Assembly: GCF_004564275.1 (NCBI RefSeq)
Contig: NZ_SPDV01000016.1
Coordinates: 1-64,000 of the forward strand
Length of the DNA: 64,000 bases
Source of the DNA: Sphingomonas parva (ex Maeng et al. 2020)
GTDB lineage: Bacteria; Pseudomonadota; Alphaproteobacteria; Sphingomonadales; Sphingomonadaceae
Reading direction: 5' to 3'
Both the position numbers and the translations under genes were made by a program. The notes below the pieces were generated by a model that had not been told where the DNA came from, ran no database searches, and saw only the letters and a program-made list of their open reading frames with translations. Shown piece by piece: positions 15,889 to 23,948 of this stretch (its first letter is position 1; each line of letters starts with the position of its first letter).

Positions 15889-17319
15889 TCAGGGAGCGAA
15901 GGGATCGTCGGGTACGCCTAGATCGACCGCGATGAAGCGACGCGCCAGGCGACGCATCACATCTGCAGCATTCTCGAGCCTTCGCAGCTCAGCAGCCTCA
16001 TCGGGGTCGGAAACCCGGTCCAGACTGGCATGGGCGACCGCCACCCGGCACGCGGCATAGATGTACTTCTCCGGGGAATCGGCACCGCAGGCAGCGAGGA
16101 ATGTCGGTATTGAGTGCTGGTCACGAGGGTCGTCGAGCACGGCACTCAAATTGTCTGCGATCCACTTCGTACCGGCTTTCCAACCGACGTGCCGCAGTTC
16201 GATGATTTTGTAGTAATTGAGGACGGCGTAGCTCACGAGGAAATTCTGCTCGGCGTTCCTCGCCTCGCGGTAAAGGGCGAGCGCTCTCCGTACCTCCTCG
16301 GAAGCCGGCATCGACCTCGCAAAGGCCCATTGGTGAGTCGAGGTGAAGGCCAGGTTCCGGCGCGCTAAGGGGAGCGGAACGGGACTACCTGCCCAACCGC
16401 CCTCCACGACGGCGAATTGGTCATCGCACCATGAGAGCATGCTCAGAAAGCGGTTGATGACGGTCTGCGCCTGTTCAATGCTAAGCCGGTTAGAGTTCAG
16501 GTCGATGCTGATCGATTGCACGAACTCGTTGGTCTTCGGCATCAGCACGAGCCGGTATTGGTCGAAAGCGACGAGTTCCTCGTGTCGCGGCCAGGTCAAT
16601 TGGTTGTCGACCCCGATGTTGAGGAACGTCGAGGACGGGGTGACGCCTAGGCGCTCCAGCCGCGTTCGTTCAGCCTCCTCAGCATCGTACTCGGAAGCAT
16701 CCTTAGGCACAGGCTGCGGGTGGCGGCGATCTCTGGCGACGCGAGCCGCCAGCAAGTCGAAGAAGCGCCGGCTGAGAGCGATTTCTCGCGAGACCGAAGC
16801 ATAGCGCGCAGCGGCATCAAAATCGATGTCGGCCCCTGGCTGCAGCAGGGTGACAGCCTCCTGCGGAACATAAGCCGCGCACTTCCGCGTTCCGCCGCTG
16901 TCATACGCGATTCTTGCCCAGCCACGGCTGTTGATAGCGATCGGAGCCAACGAAAGGTGCACGGCTACGACGCTCCCCCTTACTTCCGGATCTCCGATGA
17001 TTCGGGTTAGGGCGGTGATGAATTCGCCGGCTCCCGCGAACGCGGTCTCGACCCCTCCGACCGGTCCATGACGCTGGAGGATCGCGCAAGCATGCCCTGC
17101 CCACTCCGGAATCAGAGGCGTCAGACCCAAGACCGCGAATGCGATCTCCTGGTCAGTAAGAGGCCGCCCTCGGTTTTGGCGGCCTCGAGGCAGCCGAGCG
17201 TAGCTACGAAGTGACGCGAAACGCCTCTGGAGGTCATCGAGCCCGTAGGGGCCGACGTCCGCATCACGGCAGAACTCAGCAAGGACGCTCTCAAGATGCT
17301 TGGCGAGCACACGCGTCAA
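15889..17319 (-). CDS. Uncharacterised protein with C-terminal HEPN-type motif
   Basis: About 476 residues, cytoplasmic and with no membrane segments. The central part carries YREARNAEQNFLVSYAVLNY (residues ~330-350). The C-terminal region contains YIYAACRVAVAHASLD, an R425-x4-H430 arrangement that fits the HEPN RNase motif; the layout reminds me of MauJ-like/Apea-type HEPN proteins. The start is uncertain: TTG at 17319, or GTG at 17310 with GGGGCGGG in front. Either way it overlaps the end of the upstream gene, so the three minus-strand genes 19163-15889 form one operon. Function is unknown; RNA cleavage is inferred. Confidence 0.6.
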   Translation of the reverse strand: MTRVLAKHLESVLAEFCRDADVGPYGLDDLQRRFASLRSYARLPRGRQNRGRPLTDQEIAFAVLGLTPLIPEWAGHACAILQRHGPVGGVETAFAGAGEFITALTRIIGDPEVRGSVVAVHLSLAPIAINSRGWARIAYDSGGTRKCAAYVPQEAVTLLQPGADIDFDAAARYASVSREIALSRRFFDLLAARVARDRRHPQPVPKDASEYDAEEAERTRLERLGVTPSSTFLNIGVDNQLTWPRHEELVAFDQYRLVLMPKTNEFVQSISIDLNSNRLSIEQAQTVINRFLSMLSWCDDQFAVVEGGWAGSPVPLPLARRNLAFTSTHQWAFARSMPASEEVRRALALYREARNAEQNFLVSYAVLNYYKIIELRHVGWKAGTKWIADNLSAVLDDPRDQHSIPTFLAACGADSPEKYIYAACRVAVAHASLDRVSDPDEAAELRRLENAADVMRRLARRFIAVDLGVPDDPFAP

Positions 17320-18061
17320 CCCGCCCCAAATCGCAGGTCTCCAGCCCGCCTGCCCTCAGCCGCTCGAGGAGATCGTTCATGCGCAGCATGATCAATGCCA
17401 CTTCCATCTTGTGAACGATCGTCATCTTCGCGATCTGTGGACTGCCTGCACGGTAGCTATCGACAATTTCGCTGCGCCGGCGCGCGAACCGCACAAATTC
17501 GGCAGCGACAGCATTCCCGGCCTCCGCCTCAATCACGTTGCGACGGAACCGAGCCGGATCGTAGGTGGCGCAGAGGTCCGGCAGGAATAGTAGCTTCGGA
17601 GCGCCATTCAATTGCGGCGTGACGTCGAGCAGCTCGCCCCCAGGCGTGGACCAGATTCCATGATGCTCCGCCTCGTAATAAGCACCGCGCAGGTGCCAGA
17701 TGGCCCAGCCATGCACGATGGAGCCACCACTGCGCTCGACTTCCCGTGCTACGTTGTCGAAGCAGGATCCGAGCACTGCGCCCGTCCCCGGCACCGACGG
17801 AACGAAGCACGGCGCTTCGTCGGAAATGGTTCCGCAGAAGGCCAAGAGTTCTGGAGTGAGTTCACGCGGCACCGTATCGAGCTGCAAGAGGATCGTCCTT
17901 CTACCCACGTCGTCGCATGCGACGGCAGCGTTAGCGCCACGCCAGAGGCTGCCGTACTCATTCTTATCAGATCGAACCTGACGCTGCAGCGTCCGTATTG
18001 CCTGCGACTCCATCCTCGACCGCTTGATGTCGCGGGAAAAGGGCCATCCTTCGTCCGTCAT
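17291..18061 (-). CDS. Uncharacterised protein with a possible Cys-His-Asp triad
   Basis: Up to 256 residues from ATG 18061; an internal ATG at 18013 would shorten it by 16. The central block SCFDNVAREVERSGGSIVHG ... YYEAEHHGIWSTPGGELLDV suggests a papain/transglutaminase-like core with C100, H133 or H134, and D146 in the usual order. This assignment is an inference from spacing and from the recurrent H-x-W-x-G-x-L-D-V-T-P pattern I associate with such proteins. The start overlaps the nuclease gene by 95 bp (47 with the later ATG), and the end overlaps the HEPN-motif gene. Operon partners suggest a joint role. Confidence 0.6.
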   Translation of the reverse strand: MTDEGWPFSRDIKRSRMESQAIRTLQRQVRSDKNEYGSLWRGANAAVACDDVGRRTILLQLDTVPRELTPELLAFCGTISDEAPCFVPSVPGTGAVLGSCFDNVAREVERSGGSIVHGWAIWHLRGAYYEAEHHGIWSTPGGELLDVTPQLNGAPKLLFLPDLCATYDPARFRRNVIEAEAGNAVAAEFVRFARRRSEIVDSYRAGSPQIAKMTIVHKMEVALIMLRMNDLLERLRAGGLETCDLGRVDACARQAS

Positions 18062-19163
18062 CGTCTCGACAGGAGCGTCCCCAACTACTCATGGCGAATA
18101 GGTGGACGAGCTTGAATTCTGCGAACGGACCATTGCCCTCCGGGACGAACGGCTGGACGTAGATGTGCGGACCGTCGAAATAATCATCCCCGTCTTCATC
18201 GATGTCGATGATTGATTCGTAGGGCAGCACCAGCATCAGCTCGTACCAAGCCCGGTTCCCCTCTGGCAGACTGCTCCACTGGTCAAAGGCTTCAGCTCGC
18301 GCCGCGTCAGTCTCAGGCCGCTCCGGGTCAGGCAAGGGGTCATCATGCGGCGGAGCGTCATTCATCCTTTCCGCGTAGTCCCAGTGCTCACCATCATCGT
18401 CGATGAAAGCAAAGTGCCGGCGGAAGAGGAGCTCAACGCCAAAGGCACCACATTTTCCAAACCTGTATACTGCCCATCGGCCGCGGACGCGGCGGGGCTG
18501 CTCTGTCCTGTCGAGGAACGGGTAGCGGTCGTCGCTCGCGTCCCGGACCATCACGGACGTGTGCGGCTGGAGGAGACGCTTCGCCTTCCGCTTCATGGCA
18601 AGCCGGCTGCGTACCTCGGTCTTGATAGATCGGCGGCGCGTCTGGAGGGAGACACCGAAATAGGCGAACAGCAGATGGTCGTTCTTAGGCTGGTAAAGCT
18701 GGTCTTCAATTTCGCCTTTCCCCCAAAGCTTCGCTTCCTGGAAACCAAGGTCCCGCGCCCGTGCGTAGAAGCGGTCTCTCGCCTCGATCGAAAAATCGCA
18801 TGCGGCCGCGAATATGAGGCCGTAGAGCCGGGCTTCACGAGCGCTGGGCAGCCCTTCCAGGTAACCCTCGATCTTCTTCGGCCCGATCGCCTTCTCCCGC
18901 TTGCATTGTATGAGCCACTGGCGCTCTTCCACGGCGCCACCAGACAACGCACCCTCGAGGCTCTCCAATTCAACTGCTTCGGCGCCGTAGACGAGCTCCG
19001 TCGCACGCGCATCGAACCCCTCGTCGCTTCCGGTTCTTCCAGTCGCCTCGAGGTCCCGCCAGGAGCGAAAGTCGTAGAGGAGCTGCCTGACCAGATCCTC
19101 AAAGCGGTGAGGCTCAAGGTCCTCAAGGTGAAGCGGACCGAGCGTGCGAGTAACAGGGGCCAT
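17967..19163 (-). CDS. Mrr-like PD-(D/E)XK nuclease
   Basis: 398 residues. The first ~190 residues form a restriction-endonuclease-like domain: LEDLEPHRFEDLVRQLLYDF (E22), then GRTGSDEGFDARA (D47, D51) and the strand WLIQCKREKA with Q86-x-K88. This is the usual catalytic pattern of Mrr-type nucleases, which cut modified or foreign DNA. A large C-terminal region (acidic, IIDIDEDGDDYFDG) is unassigned and could be a sensor. It is the first gene of a three-gene minus-strand operon with overlapping neighbours. A methyltransferase is absent, so a classical restriction-modification pair is unlikely. Confidence 0.72.
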   Translation of the reverse strand: MAPVTRTLGPLHLEDLEPHRFEDLVRQLLYDFRSWRDLEATGRTGSDEGFDARATELVYGAEAVELESLEGALSGGAVEERQWLIQCKREKAIGPKKIEGYLEGLPSAREARLYGLIFAAACDFSIEARDRFYARARDLGFQEAKLWGKGEIEDQLYQPKNDHLLFAYFGVSLQTRRRSIKTEVRSRLAMKRKAKRLLQPHTSVMVRDASDDRYPFLDRTEQPRRVRGRWAVYRFGKCGAFGVELLFRRHFAFIDDDGEHWDYAERMNDAPPHDDPLPDPERPETDAARAEAFDQWSSLPEGNRAWYELMLVLPYESIIDIDEDGDDYFDGPHIYVQPFVPEGNGPFAEFKLVHLFAMSSWGRSCRDDDGRRMALFPRHQAVEDGVAGNTDAAASGSI

Positions 19164-19254
19164 GGCTCTCTACCGTCCTGATAGTCATTTGAATGGTGAG
19201 CCGGCACCCAAGGCCCGACCTTTGAAGCGCCTCACGCTTCCGGGCGAGTGCCCG

Positions 19255-19695
19255 CTAAGTCTGCTTGCGAGAGGAACCCGTTTCCCCAGCATGATTCCAA
19301 TCGGCGATCAGCTCGATCACTTCACAGCGGGAGGCTTTCCCTCCGGCGCACGATTTTGCAACCTTATTCAGTTCGTCTCGAAGCAGCTCCAGCTGCGCGA
19401 TCCGCTCCTCGATATCGACAAGATGCCGTCGGGCGATAGCTCCGGCCTCGCCGCAGTCGCGATCTGGCTGGTCGGCCAGTTCCATTAGTGAGCGGATCTC
19501 ATCCGTGGAAAAGCCGAGAGCCCGACCGTGACGGATAAACGTCAGCCGTTTGAGGTCGCTTTCCCGATATGTCCGCCGGCCCGAGGCCGTACGCGCAGCA
19601 GCCGGCATCAGGCCGATATCCTCGTAGAAGCGGATCGTGTTGACCTTGGTGCCGGTCCGCCGTGCCAGGTCGCCGATCATCAGCACGTTCGCCAT
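19255..19695 (-). CDS. MerR-family heavy-metal regulator (ZntR/CadR-like)
   Basis: 146 residues. The helix-turn-helix is MIGDLARRTGTKVNTIRFYE and the dimerisation helix contains RRHLVDIEERIAQL. Cysteines C81, C116 and C124 occupy the positions of the metal ligands in ZntR/CadR/MerR-type sensors for divalent metals. It is divergent from a CDF cation transporter, and two CTCCAG/CTGGAG dyads lie between the genes. On this basis it should activate the transporter in response to Zn, Cd, Co or a related ion; the exact metal cannot be read. Confidence 0.85.
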   Translation of the reverse strand: MANVLMIGDLARRTGTKVNTIRFYEDIGLMPAAARTASGRRTYRESDLKRLTFIRHGRALGFSTDEIRSLMELADQPDRDCGEAGAIARRHLVDIEERIAQLELLRDELNKVAKSCAGGKASRCEVIELIADWNHAGETGSSRKQT

Positions 19696-19703
19696 GAACC
19701 ATC

Positions 19704-19718
19704 CTCCAGTCGCTGGAG
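19704..19718. promoter_or_regulatory. MerR-type dyad next to the regulator start
   Basis: CTCCAG-TCG-CTGGAG lies nine bases before the merR-type start codon, so a regulator bound here would cover its own translation start or promoter. It shares its arms with the stronger dyad at 19777. Confidence 0.5.
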
Positions 19719-19776
19719 ATAGAGACGCGCGGTTCGGATGGAAACAGCTTGTGCCCCTCGCCCCCTGGGGCTTGAT

Positions 19777-19793
19777 CCTCCAGTGACTGGAGG
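19777..19793 (+). promoter_or_regulatory. MerR-family operator before the CDF transporter
   Basis: CCTCCAGTGACTGGAGG is a perfect 8+1+8 palindrome, directly preceded by TTGATC (19772-19777) as a -35 element, with the transporter ATG 16 bases downstream. This is the arrangement of MerR-controlled promoters, where the dyad occupies a long -35/-10 spacer. Confidence 0.65.
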
Positions 19794-19808
19794 TTGTACG
19801 AGCAGCGC

Positions 19809-20444
19809 ATGTCAGAGAGCGAATCGGGCTGCTGCAGCTGCACAGGTGACGTCGGCCGTGCCGGGAACGACGCCGCTTACCGGCGCGCTCTCTGGTGGGT
19901 CGTGATCCTAAACGTCGGCTTCGGCCTCTGCGAGATCATTGGCGGCTTCCTCGCCAACAGCCAGGCGCTGAAGGCGGACGCTCTCGACTTTCTCGGTGAC
20001 GGGTCGATCACCTTTGTGGGGCTCCTCGCGCTCGGATGGGCGCCCGGCACCCGTGCCAGAGTGGCTCTTACCCAAGGGCTATTCCTCGGCGCCCTCGGCG
20101 TATGGGTACTGGGAATGGCCTTTTGGCGGGCACTCAAGGCTGTGCCGCCCGAAGCCGAGCTGATGGGTGCTATTGGCGTAGTTGCTTTGGCAGTCAACGT
20201 GACCGCCGCGCTGATCCTAGCTCGCTTCAGAGAGGGCGGCGACGCCCAGGCGAGAGCGATTTGGCTGTTCTCGCGTAACGACGCTCTCGCCAACGTCGCA
20301 GTGGTCGCCGCCGCTGCCCTGGTGTTCGCCTTCGGCAGCGCTTGGCCGGATCTCATCGTCGCGGCAGCGATCGCACTGCTCTTCCTCCATTCGTCCTGGG
20401 AAATCACCCGTGATGCGAAACGCGAGCTTGGGGGACGCCGGTGA
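19809..20444 (+). CDS. Cation diffusion facilitator (CDF) metal transporter
   Basis: 211 residues with about six transmembrane helices. The N-terminus MSESESGCCSCTGDV is cysteine-rich and may capture metal. Helix 2 holds ADALDFLGDGSITFVG and helix 5 holds SRNDALANVAVVAAA, the paired D-x3-D-type metal sites of CDF exporters. It exports divalent metal from the cytoplasm in exchange for protons. It lacks the C-terminal cytoplasmic domain of CzcD, as do other short members. Its start follows the MerR operator and is chosen at ATG 19809. The methyltransferase-like gene follows 23 bp downstream. Confidence 0.88.
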   Translation: MSESESGCCSCTGDVGRAGNDAAYRRALWWVVILNVGFGLCEIIGGFLANSQALKADALDFLGDGSITFVGLLALGWAPGTRARVALTQGLFLGALGVWVLGMAFWRALKAVPPEAELMGAIGVVALAVNVTAALILARFREGGDAQARAIWLFSRNDALANVAVVAAAALVFAFGSAWPDLIVAAAIALLFLHSSWEITRDAKRELGGRR

Positions 20445-20467
20445 CATGCTGAAGAAGGGAAAAGTGA

Positions 20468-21055
20468 ATGGCGCCCGCGTTGCTCGCATTCTTCACGATC
20501 TTTTTCGTGACGGCCCTCGTGCTGCCCACGTGGCGGATCTGGAAGCGTGATCGGGTGAATGCGCTCGTTCTGCCGTACGACGACACCGCACAAGGACTGG
20601 TGGCGAAGTGGTTTCGAGCCACCCTATTCGCGATCTTCGCCGTCCTTCTGGCACTCTGCCTCGGTCTATCGTCCGACGCGCTTGGACGCTTGGCATGGCT
20701 TGAGGCAGCGCTCATCCGCACCGCCGGCGGGGCTCTGCTCGTGTTGTCGCTCCTCTGGGTCGTCGTGGCGCAGGCGCAAATGGGCGCCTCGTGGCGGATC
20801 GGCATCGACGCTGGTTTACAGCCCTCGCTCGTCAGCCGAGGTGTCTTCGGGCGGAGCCGTAACCCCATATTTCTCGGAATGCGGGGTGGTCTGCTGGGGC
20901 TGTTCCTGACGCTCCCCAACGCGGTGACGATGGCGATTTTTCTTCTTGGAGAGATGCTGATGCAAGTGCAGGTGCGGCTCGAAGAAGCTCATCTCGCTGC
21001 AACTTTGGGGCAGGATTACGCCTCGTACCGACGCTCCGTAAGAAGGTGGCTCTGA
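20468..21055 (+). CDS. Isoprenylcysteine carboxyl methyltransferase-like membrane protein
   Basis: 195 residues with about five hydrophobic helices. The C-terminal block AQMGASWRIGIDAG ... GVFGRSRNPIFLGM ... EEAHLAATLGQDYASYRRSV matches the ICMT/PEMT-like family, in which an integral membrane enzyme uses S-adenosylmethionine. Bacterial members rarely have a known substrate, and some sit in metal-efflux loci, as here between a CDF transporter and the czc genes. It is likely in one operon with them. The start is ATG 20468, after a GAAGGGAAAAG-type ribosome binding site. Confidence 0.82.
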   Translation: MAPALLAFFTIFFVTALVLPTWRIWKRDRVNALVLPYDDTAQGLVAKWFRATLFAIFAVLLALCLGLSSDALGRLAWLEAALIRTAGGALLVLSLLWVVVAQAQMGASWRIGIDAGLQPSLVSRGVFGRSRNPIFLGMRGGLLGLFLTLPNAVTMAIFLLGEMLMQVQVRLEEAHLAATLGQDYASYRRSVRRWL

Positions 21056-21099
21056 TGGTTGTCTCGCATCGAGCCAGAACTCCGCCTATATTGGAGGGG

Positions 21100-21468
21100 A
21101 TGGTCCTGTTGAAGCTCTGGAAGGCGATGGTTCGTGCCACGGCAGCGTTGCTGCTGATGGCGGCAATCGTCACGCCTGCGCTCGCGGAGATCGGCTGCGC
21201 GGAAGAGAGCGTCACTCACCTCTCGGAGGCTCTGAACGCCGGCGAGCATGCTGCCGAGGTCACGGCGGCAGGACAGTCGGGCGATCAGGACAACCAGGGC
21301 ATGGCTGTCGGCCATTGCGCCTTCAGCCACGGCCATTGTGCCGGCCTGCCTTCGGTCAGCAACGCGACGGCTCCCTCGCCACGTGTGGCGGCAGCCTATG
21401 GCCTGCTGCGGACGAGCGCGCTCGCGCCGGCCTCCCTCGACACCCCAGAGCGCCCGCCGAACGCCTGA
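21100..21468 (+). CDS. Small exported protein preceding czcC
   Basis: About 122 residues. The signal peptide MVLLKLWKAMVRATAALLLM...TPALA precedes a mature region with GHCAFSHGHCAGL, a Cys/His cluster suitable for metal binding. An alternative ATG at 21127 would give a shorter but still valid signal. Short periplasmic proteins of this kind often precede czcCBA in sphingomonads; their role is unproven. It is transcribed with the efflux genes, 56 bp before czcC. Confidence 0.65.
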   Translation: MVLLKLWKAMVRATAALLLMAAIVTPALAEIGCAEESVTHLSEALNAGEHAAEVTAAGQSGDQDNQGMAVGHCAFSHGHCAGLPSVSNATAPSPRVAAAYGLLRTSALAPASLDTPERPPNA

Positions 21469-21524
21469 GATCCAGCCGCTCCCGCCCGACGGGACAGGTT
21501 CAATCCGGATCTTCAGGAACGACA

Positions 21525-22754
21525 ATGACACGCACCCGATCGCGGGCACGCACCCTGTGCAGCAGCGCAGCCATCACACTGGCCGCACTGGCGAGCAGCG
21601 GCGTGATGGCCCGGGCCCTCACGCTCCCCGAGGCACTGGCACGCGCCGAGGAGAATTCGCAGCTGCTGCGGGCGTCGCAGGCCTCCGTCACCGCGGCTGA
21701 AGCACGGGCTCGCCAGGCCGGCGTCTCGCCCAACCCTGAGCTCGAGGTCGAGGTCGAGAATGTTCTTGGCACCGGCCCGTACAGCGGCTTTGGCGGCACC
21801 GAGCTGACGGTGGCCGTCGGACAGCGCTTCGAGCGCGGCGGCAAGCGGAACGCCCGGCGGATGCTGGCGAGGGCGGAAGTCGATCTCGCGACCGCGACCC
21901 TGGCGCGCACGCGCGCCGACCTGATCCGCGACGTGCGCACGGCGTTCGTCGACGCAGTCTCCACAGAGGAACGGCTCGCGCTTTCGCGGGAGACGGTCGC
22001 CCGCGCGGAGGAGCTTGCCCGCACCGCCCGCCTGATGGTCGAGACCGGCCGCGATCCGCCGCTCAGGCAGCTTCGCGCGGAAGCGGCGCTCGCCGAAGCC
22101 CGCGCGGCGGCCGAACAGGCCGGTGCCGAAGCCGGACAGGCCGAGCGCTCGCTCGCCGCCTTGACCGGCATCGTCGACGAGGATCTCGATCTCGAAGGCC
22201 CGGTCGCGGAAGGCTTCGTCCTCAATGCAGCGCGGGACGGCGAGCCGATCGCGATCCGCATCGCCGAAGCGGAGCGCCGCGTCGCCGAAGCCCGGATCGA
22301 TGTCGAGCGCAGCACCGGCGTCGCCGACATCACCGCGCGCGCCGGCCTGCGGGGGCACAAGGAAAGCAACGACGTCGCGCTGGTGGGCGGCATCTCCCTC
22401 CCGCTGGCGATCCGCGATCGCAACCGCGGCGGCGTCGAAGCCGCTCGCGCCGAACTCCTCGCAGCCGAAGCCCGTGCCGCGCAGGCGCGGCTGGACTCGG
22501 TTCGCGAAGCCCGCGATGCGCAGGCGCTTCTAAGCGCCGCCGAGGCTCGCATGAGGGCGCTCGAAGGCGCCGGGCTCAAGCAGGCCGAGGAGGCGGTGCG
22601 CGTCGCGCGCATCGGCTACGGCGCCGGCAAATTCTCGCTCCTCGACGTCCTCGACGCCGAAGCGGCGCTCAACACCGCCCGCACCTCGATCATCGAAGCA
22701 CGCCGTGACCGCGCGCGCGCCCTTGCGGCGCTCGAGCGCGCGCAGGCTCAATAA
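21525..22754 (+). CDS. czcC: Outer-membrane factor of the Czc efflux pump
   Basis: 409 residues of the TolC-like OEP family: signal sequence ending near VMARA, then two repeats of coiled-coil helices (LTLPEALARAEENSQLLRAS; AEARARQAGVSPNPELEVEV; VRVARIGYGAGKFSLLDVLD). It forms the outer-membrane exit duct for the CzcCBA complex that expels Zn2+, Co2+ and Cd2+. The start is ATG 21525; the longer in-frame extension overlaps the preceding gene. CzcB begins 11 bp after its stop. Confidence 0.9.
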   Translation: MTRTRSRARTLCSSAAITLAALASSGVMARALTLPEALARAEENSQLLRASQASVTAAEARARQAGVSPNPELEVEVENVLGTGPYSGFGGTELTVAVGQRFERGGKRNARRMLARAEVDLATATLARTRADLIRDVRTAFVDAVSTEERLALSRETVARAEELARTARLMVETGRDPPLRQLRAEAALAEARAAAEQAGAEAGQAERSLAALTGIVDEDLDLEGPVAEGFVLNAARDGEPIAIRIAEAERRVAEARIDVERSTGVADITARAGLRGHKESNDVALVGGISLPLAIRDRNRGGVEAARAELLAAEARAAQARLDSVREARDAQALLSAAEARMRALEGAGLKQAEEAVRVARIGYGAGKFSLLDVLDAEAALNTARTSIIEARRDRARALAALERAQAQ

Positions 22755-22765
22755 GGACAGGTCCC

Positions 22766-23947
22766 ATGGACAAGAGGACACTCACCACCATCGCAGGCGT
22801 CGGCCTGGTCGCGGCGGCAGCAGGCGTCGGCGCCGGCTCGCTCATCTGGCGCGACGCTCCCGCAGCCGAGCATCATGAGGAAGGCGAGCACGCCGAAGGC
22901 GAGACGGCCGAAGGCGAGCACAAGGAGGGCGAGGCCGAAGCAGGCGGCGAAGGATTCGTCGCACTCCCTCCCGCCACGGCGGCCTCGGCCGGCGTCGAGG
23001 TGACCACCGTCGCACGCGGCGGCGGAGCCGAGCTCCTGATCCCGGGCCGGGCGGCATTCGCTCCCAATGCCGAGGCCGCTGTCGGCGCCCCTCTTCAGGG
23101 CGTCGTGGAAACGGTGCACGTCGCGGCCGGCACGCGCGTTGGCGCCGGCGCTCCGCTCGTCACGATCCGGAGCGCAGAAGGCGCGTCGCTCCGTGCTTCG
23201 GCGGACGCGGCGAGCGCCGACGTCGCTGCGGCACAGGCGGCGTACAGGCGCGAGAGCCGCCTCTACCAGGCGAGGGTGACGGCGCGGCAGGATCTCGAGG
23301 CCGCGCGCGCCACCGCCTTGAAGGCGGAGGCGAGCCTCAGGGCAGCTCGGGCGCAGATCGCAGCCGTCGGATCGCCGGGATCGGCGGGACGGATCACCGT
23401 CCGCTCGCCGATGGCCGGCACGATCACCTCCGTCGGGGCCGCGCCGGGTTCGGTCCTCGCGCAAGGCGCGACCGTCGCGCAGGTCGCGGACCAGAACCGC
23501 GTCGAGCTCATCTTCGAGGCTCCGGCCGGCGCCTCGCGCGCGATCCGCGTCGGCAGCCCGATCTTCGCGACGATGGCGGGCGGCGAAGAGGTCCGGGCCG
23601 TGGTGACGGCGATCTCGCCGAACGCCGCCACGGCAGGCGCGCAGGTGCGCGCCCGGCCGGTCGGTTTCGTGCCGCCTGCGGGGACCCCAGTGTCGGGCCG
23701 CGTTCTGACCGGCGCGGCGAACACGCTCGTGGTGCCGTCCGACGCCATCCAGAATGTCGAGGGCCGGTCCGTCGTCTTCGTCGTGGACGGCGCACGCTTC
23801 CGCGCGACCCCGGTCGTCGCCGGCCGCGCCGCGGCCGGACGAACCGAGATCCTGAAGGGTCTGACCGGCAACGAACGCATCGCAGGCCGCGGCGCCTTCC
23901 TCCTCAAGGCCGAGCTCTCCAAGGGCGAAGCGGAGCACGAGCATTAA
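22766..23947 (+). CDS. czcB: Periplasmic adaptor (membrane fusion protein) of the Czc pump
   Basis: 393 residues. An N-terminal anchor (TIAGVGLVAAAAGVGAGSLI) is followed by an acidic, histidine-containing linker (residues ~35-65, EHHEEGEHAEGETAEGEH), a possible metal-collecting segment. The biotinyl-lipoyl-like and beta-barrel domains of the RND adaptor family follow: APLQGVVETVHVAAGTRVGA and ITVRSPMAGTITSVGAAPGS. It links CzcA to CzcC. It is co-transcribed, and the czcA start follows its stop by one base. Confidence 0.92.
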   Translation: MDKRTLTTIAGVGLVAAAAGVGAGSLIWRDAPAAEHHEEGEHAEGETAEGEHKEGEAEAGGEGFVALPPATAASAGVEVTTVARGGGAELLIPGRAAFAPNAEAAVGAPLQGVVETVHVAAGTRVGAGAPLVTIRSAEGASLRASADAASADVAAAQAAYRRESRLYQARVTARQDLEAARATALKAEASLRAARAQIAAVGSPGSAGRITVRSPMAGTITSVGAAPGSVLAQGATVAQVADQNRVELIFEAPAGASRAIRVGSPIFATMAGGEEVRAVVTAISPNAATAGAQVRARPVGFVPPAGTPVSGRVLTGAANTLVVPSDAIQNVEGRSVVFVVDGARFRATPVVAGRAAAGRTEILKGLTGNERIAGRGAFLLKAELSKGEAEHEH

Positions 23948-23948
23948 G

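Noticed and set aside
13500-19200. A CRISPR-Cas locus, suggested by the Cas2-like protein
   Set aside because: No regularly spaced direct repeats and no cas1 or other cas gene are visible in the surrounding sequence.
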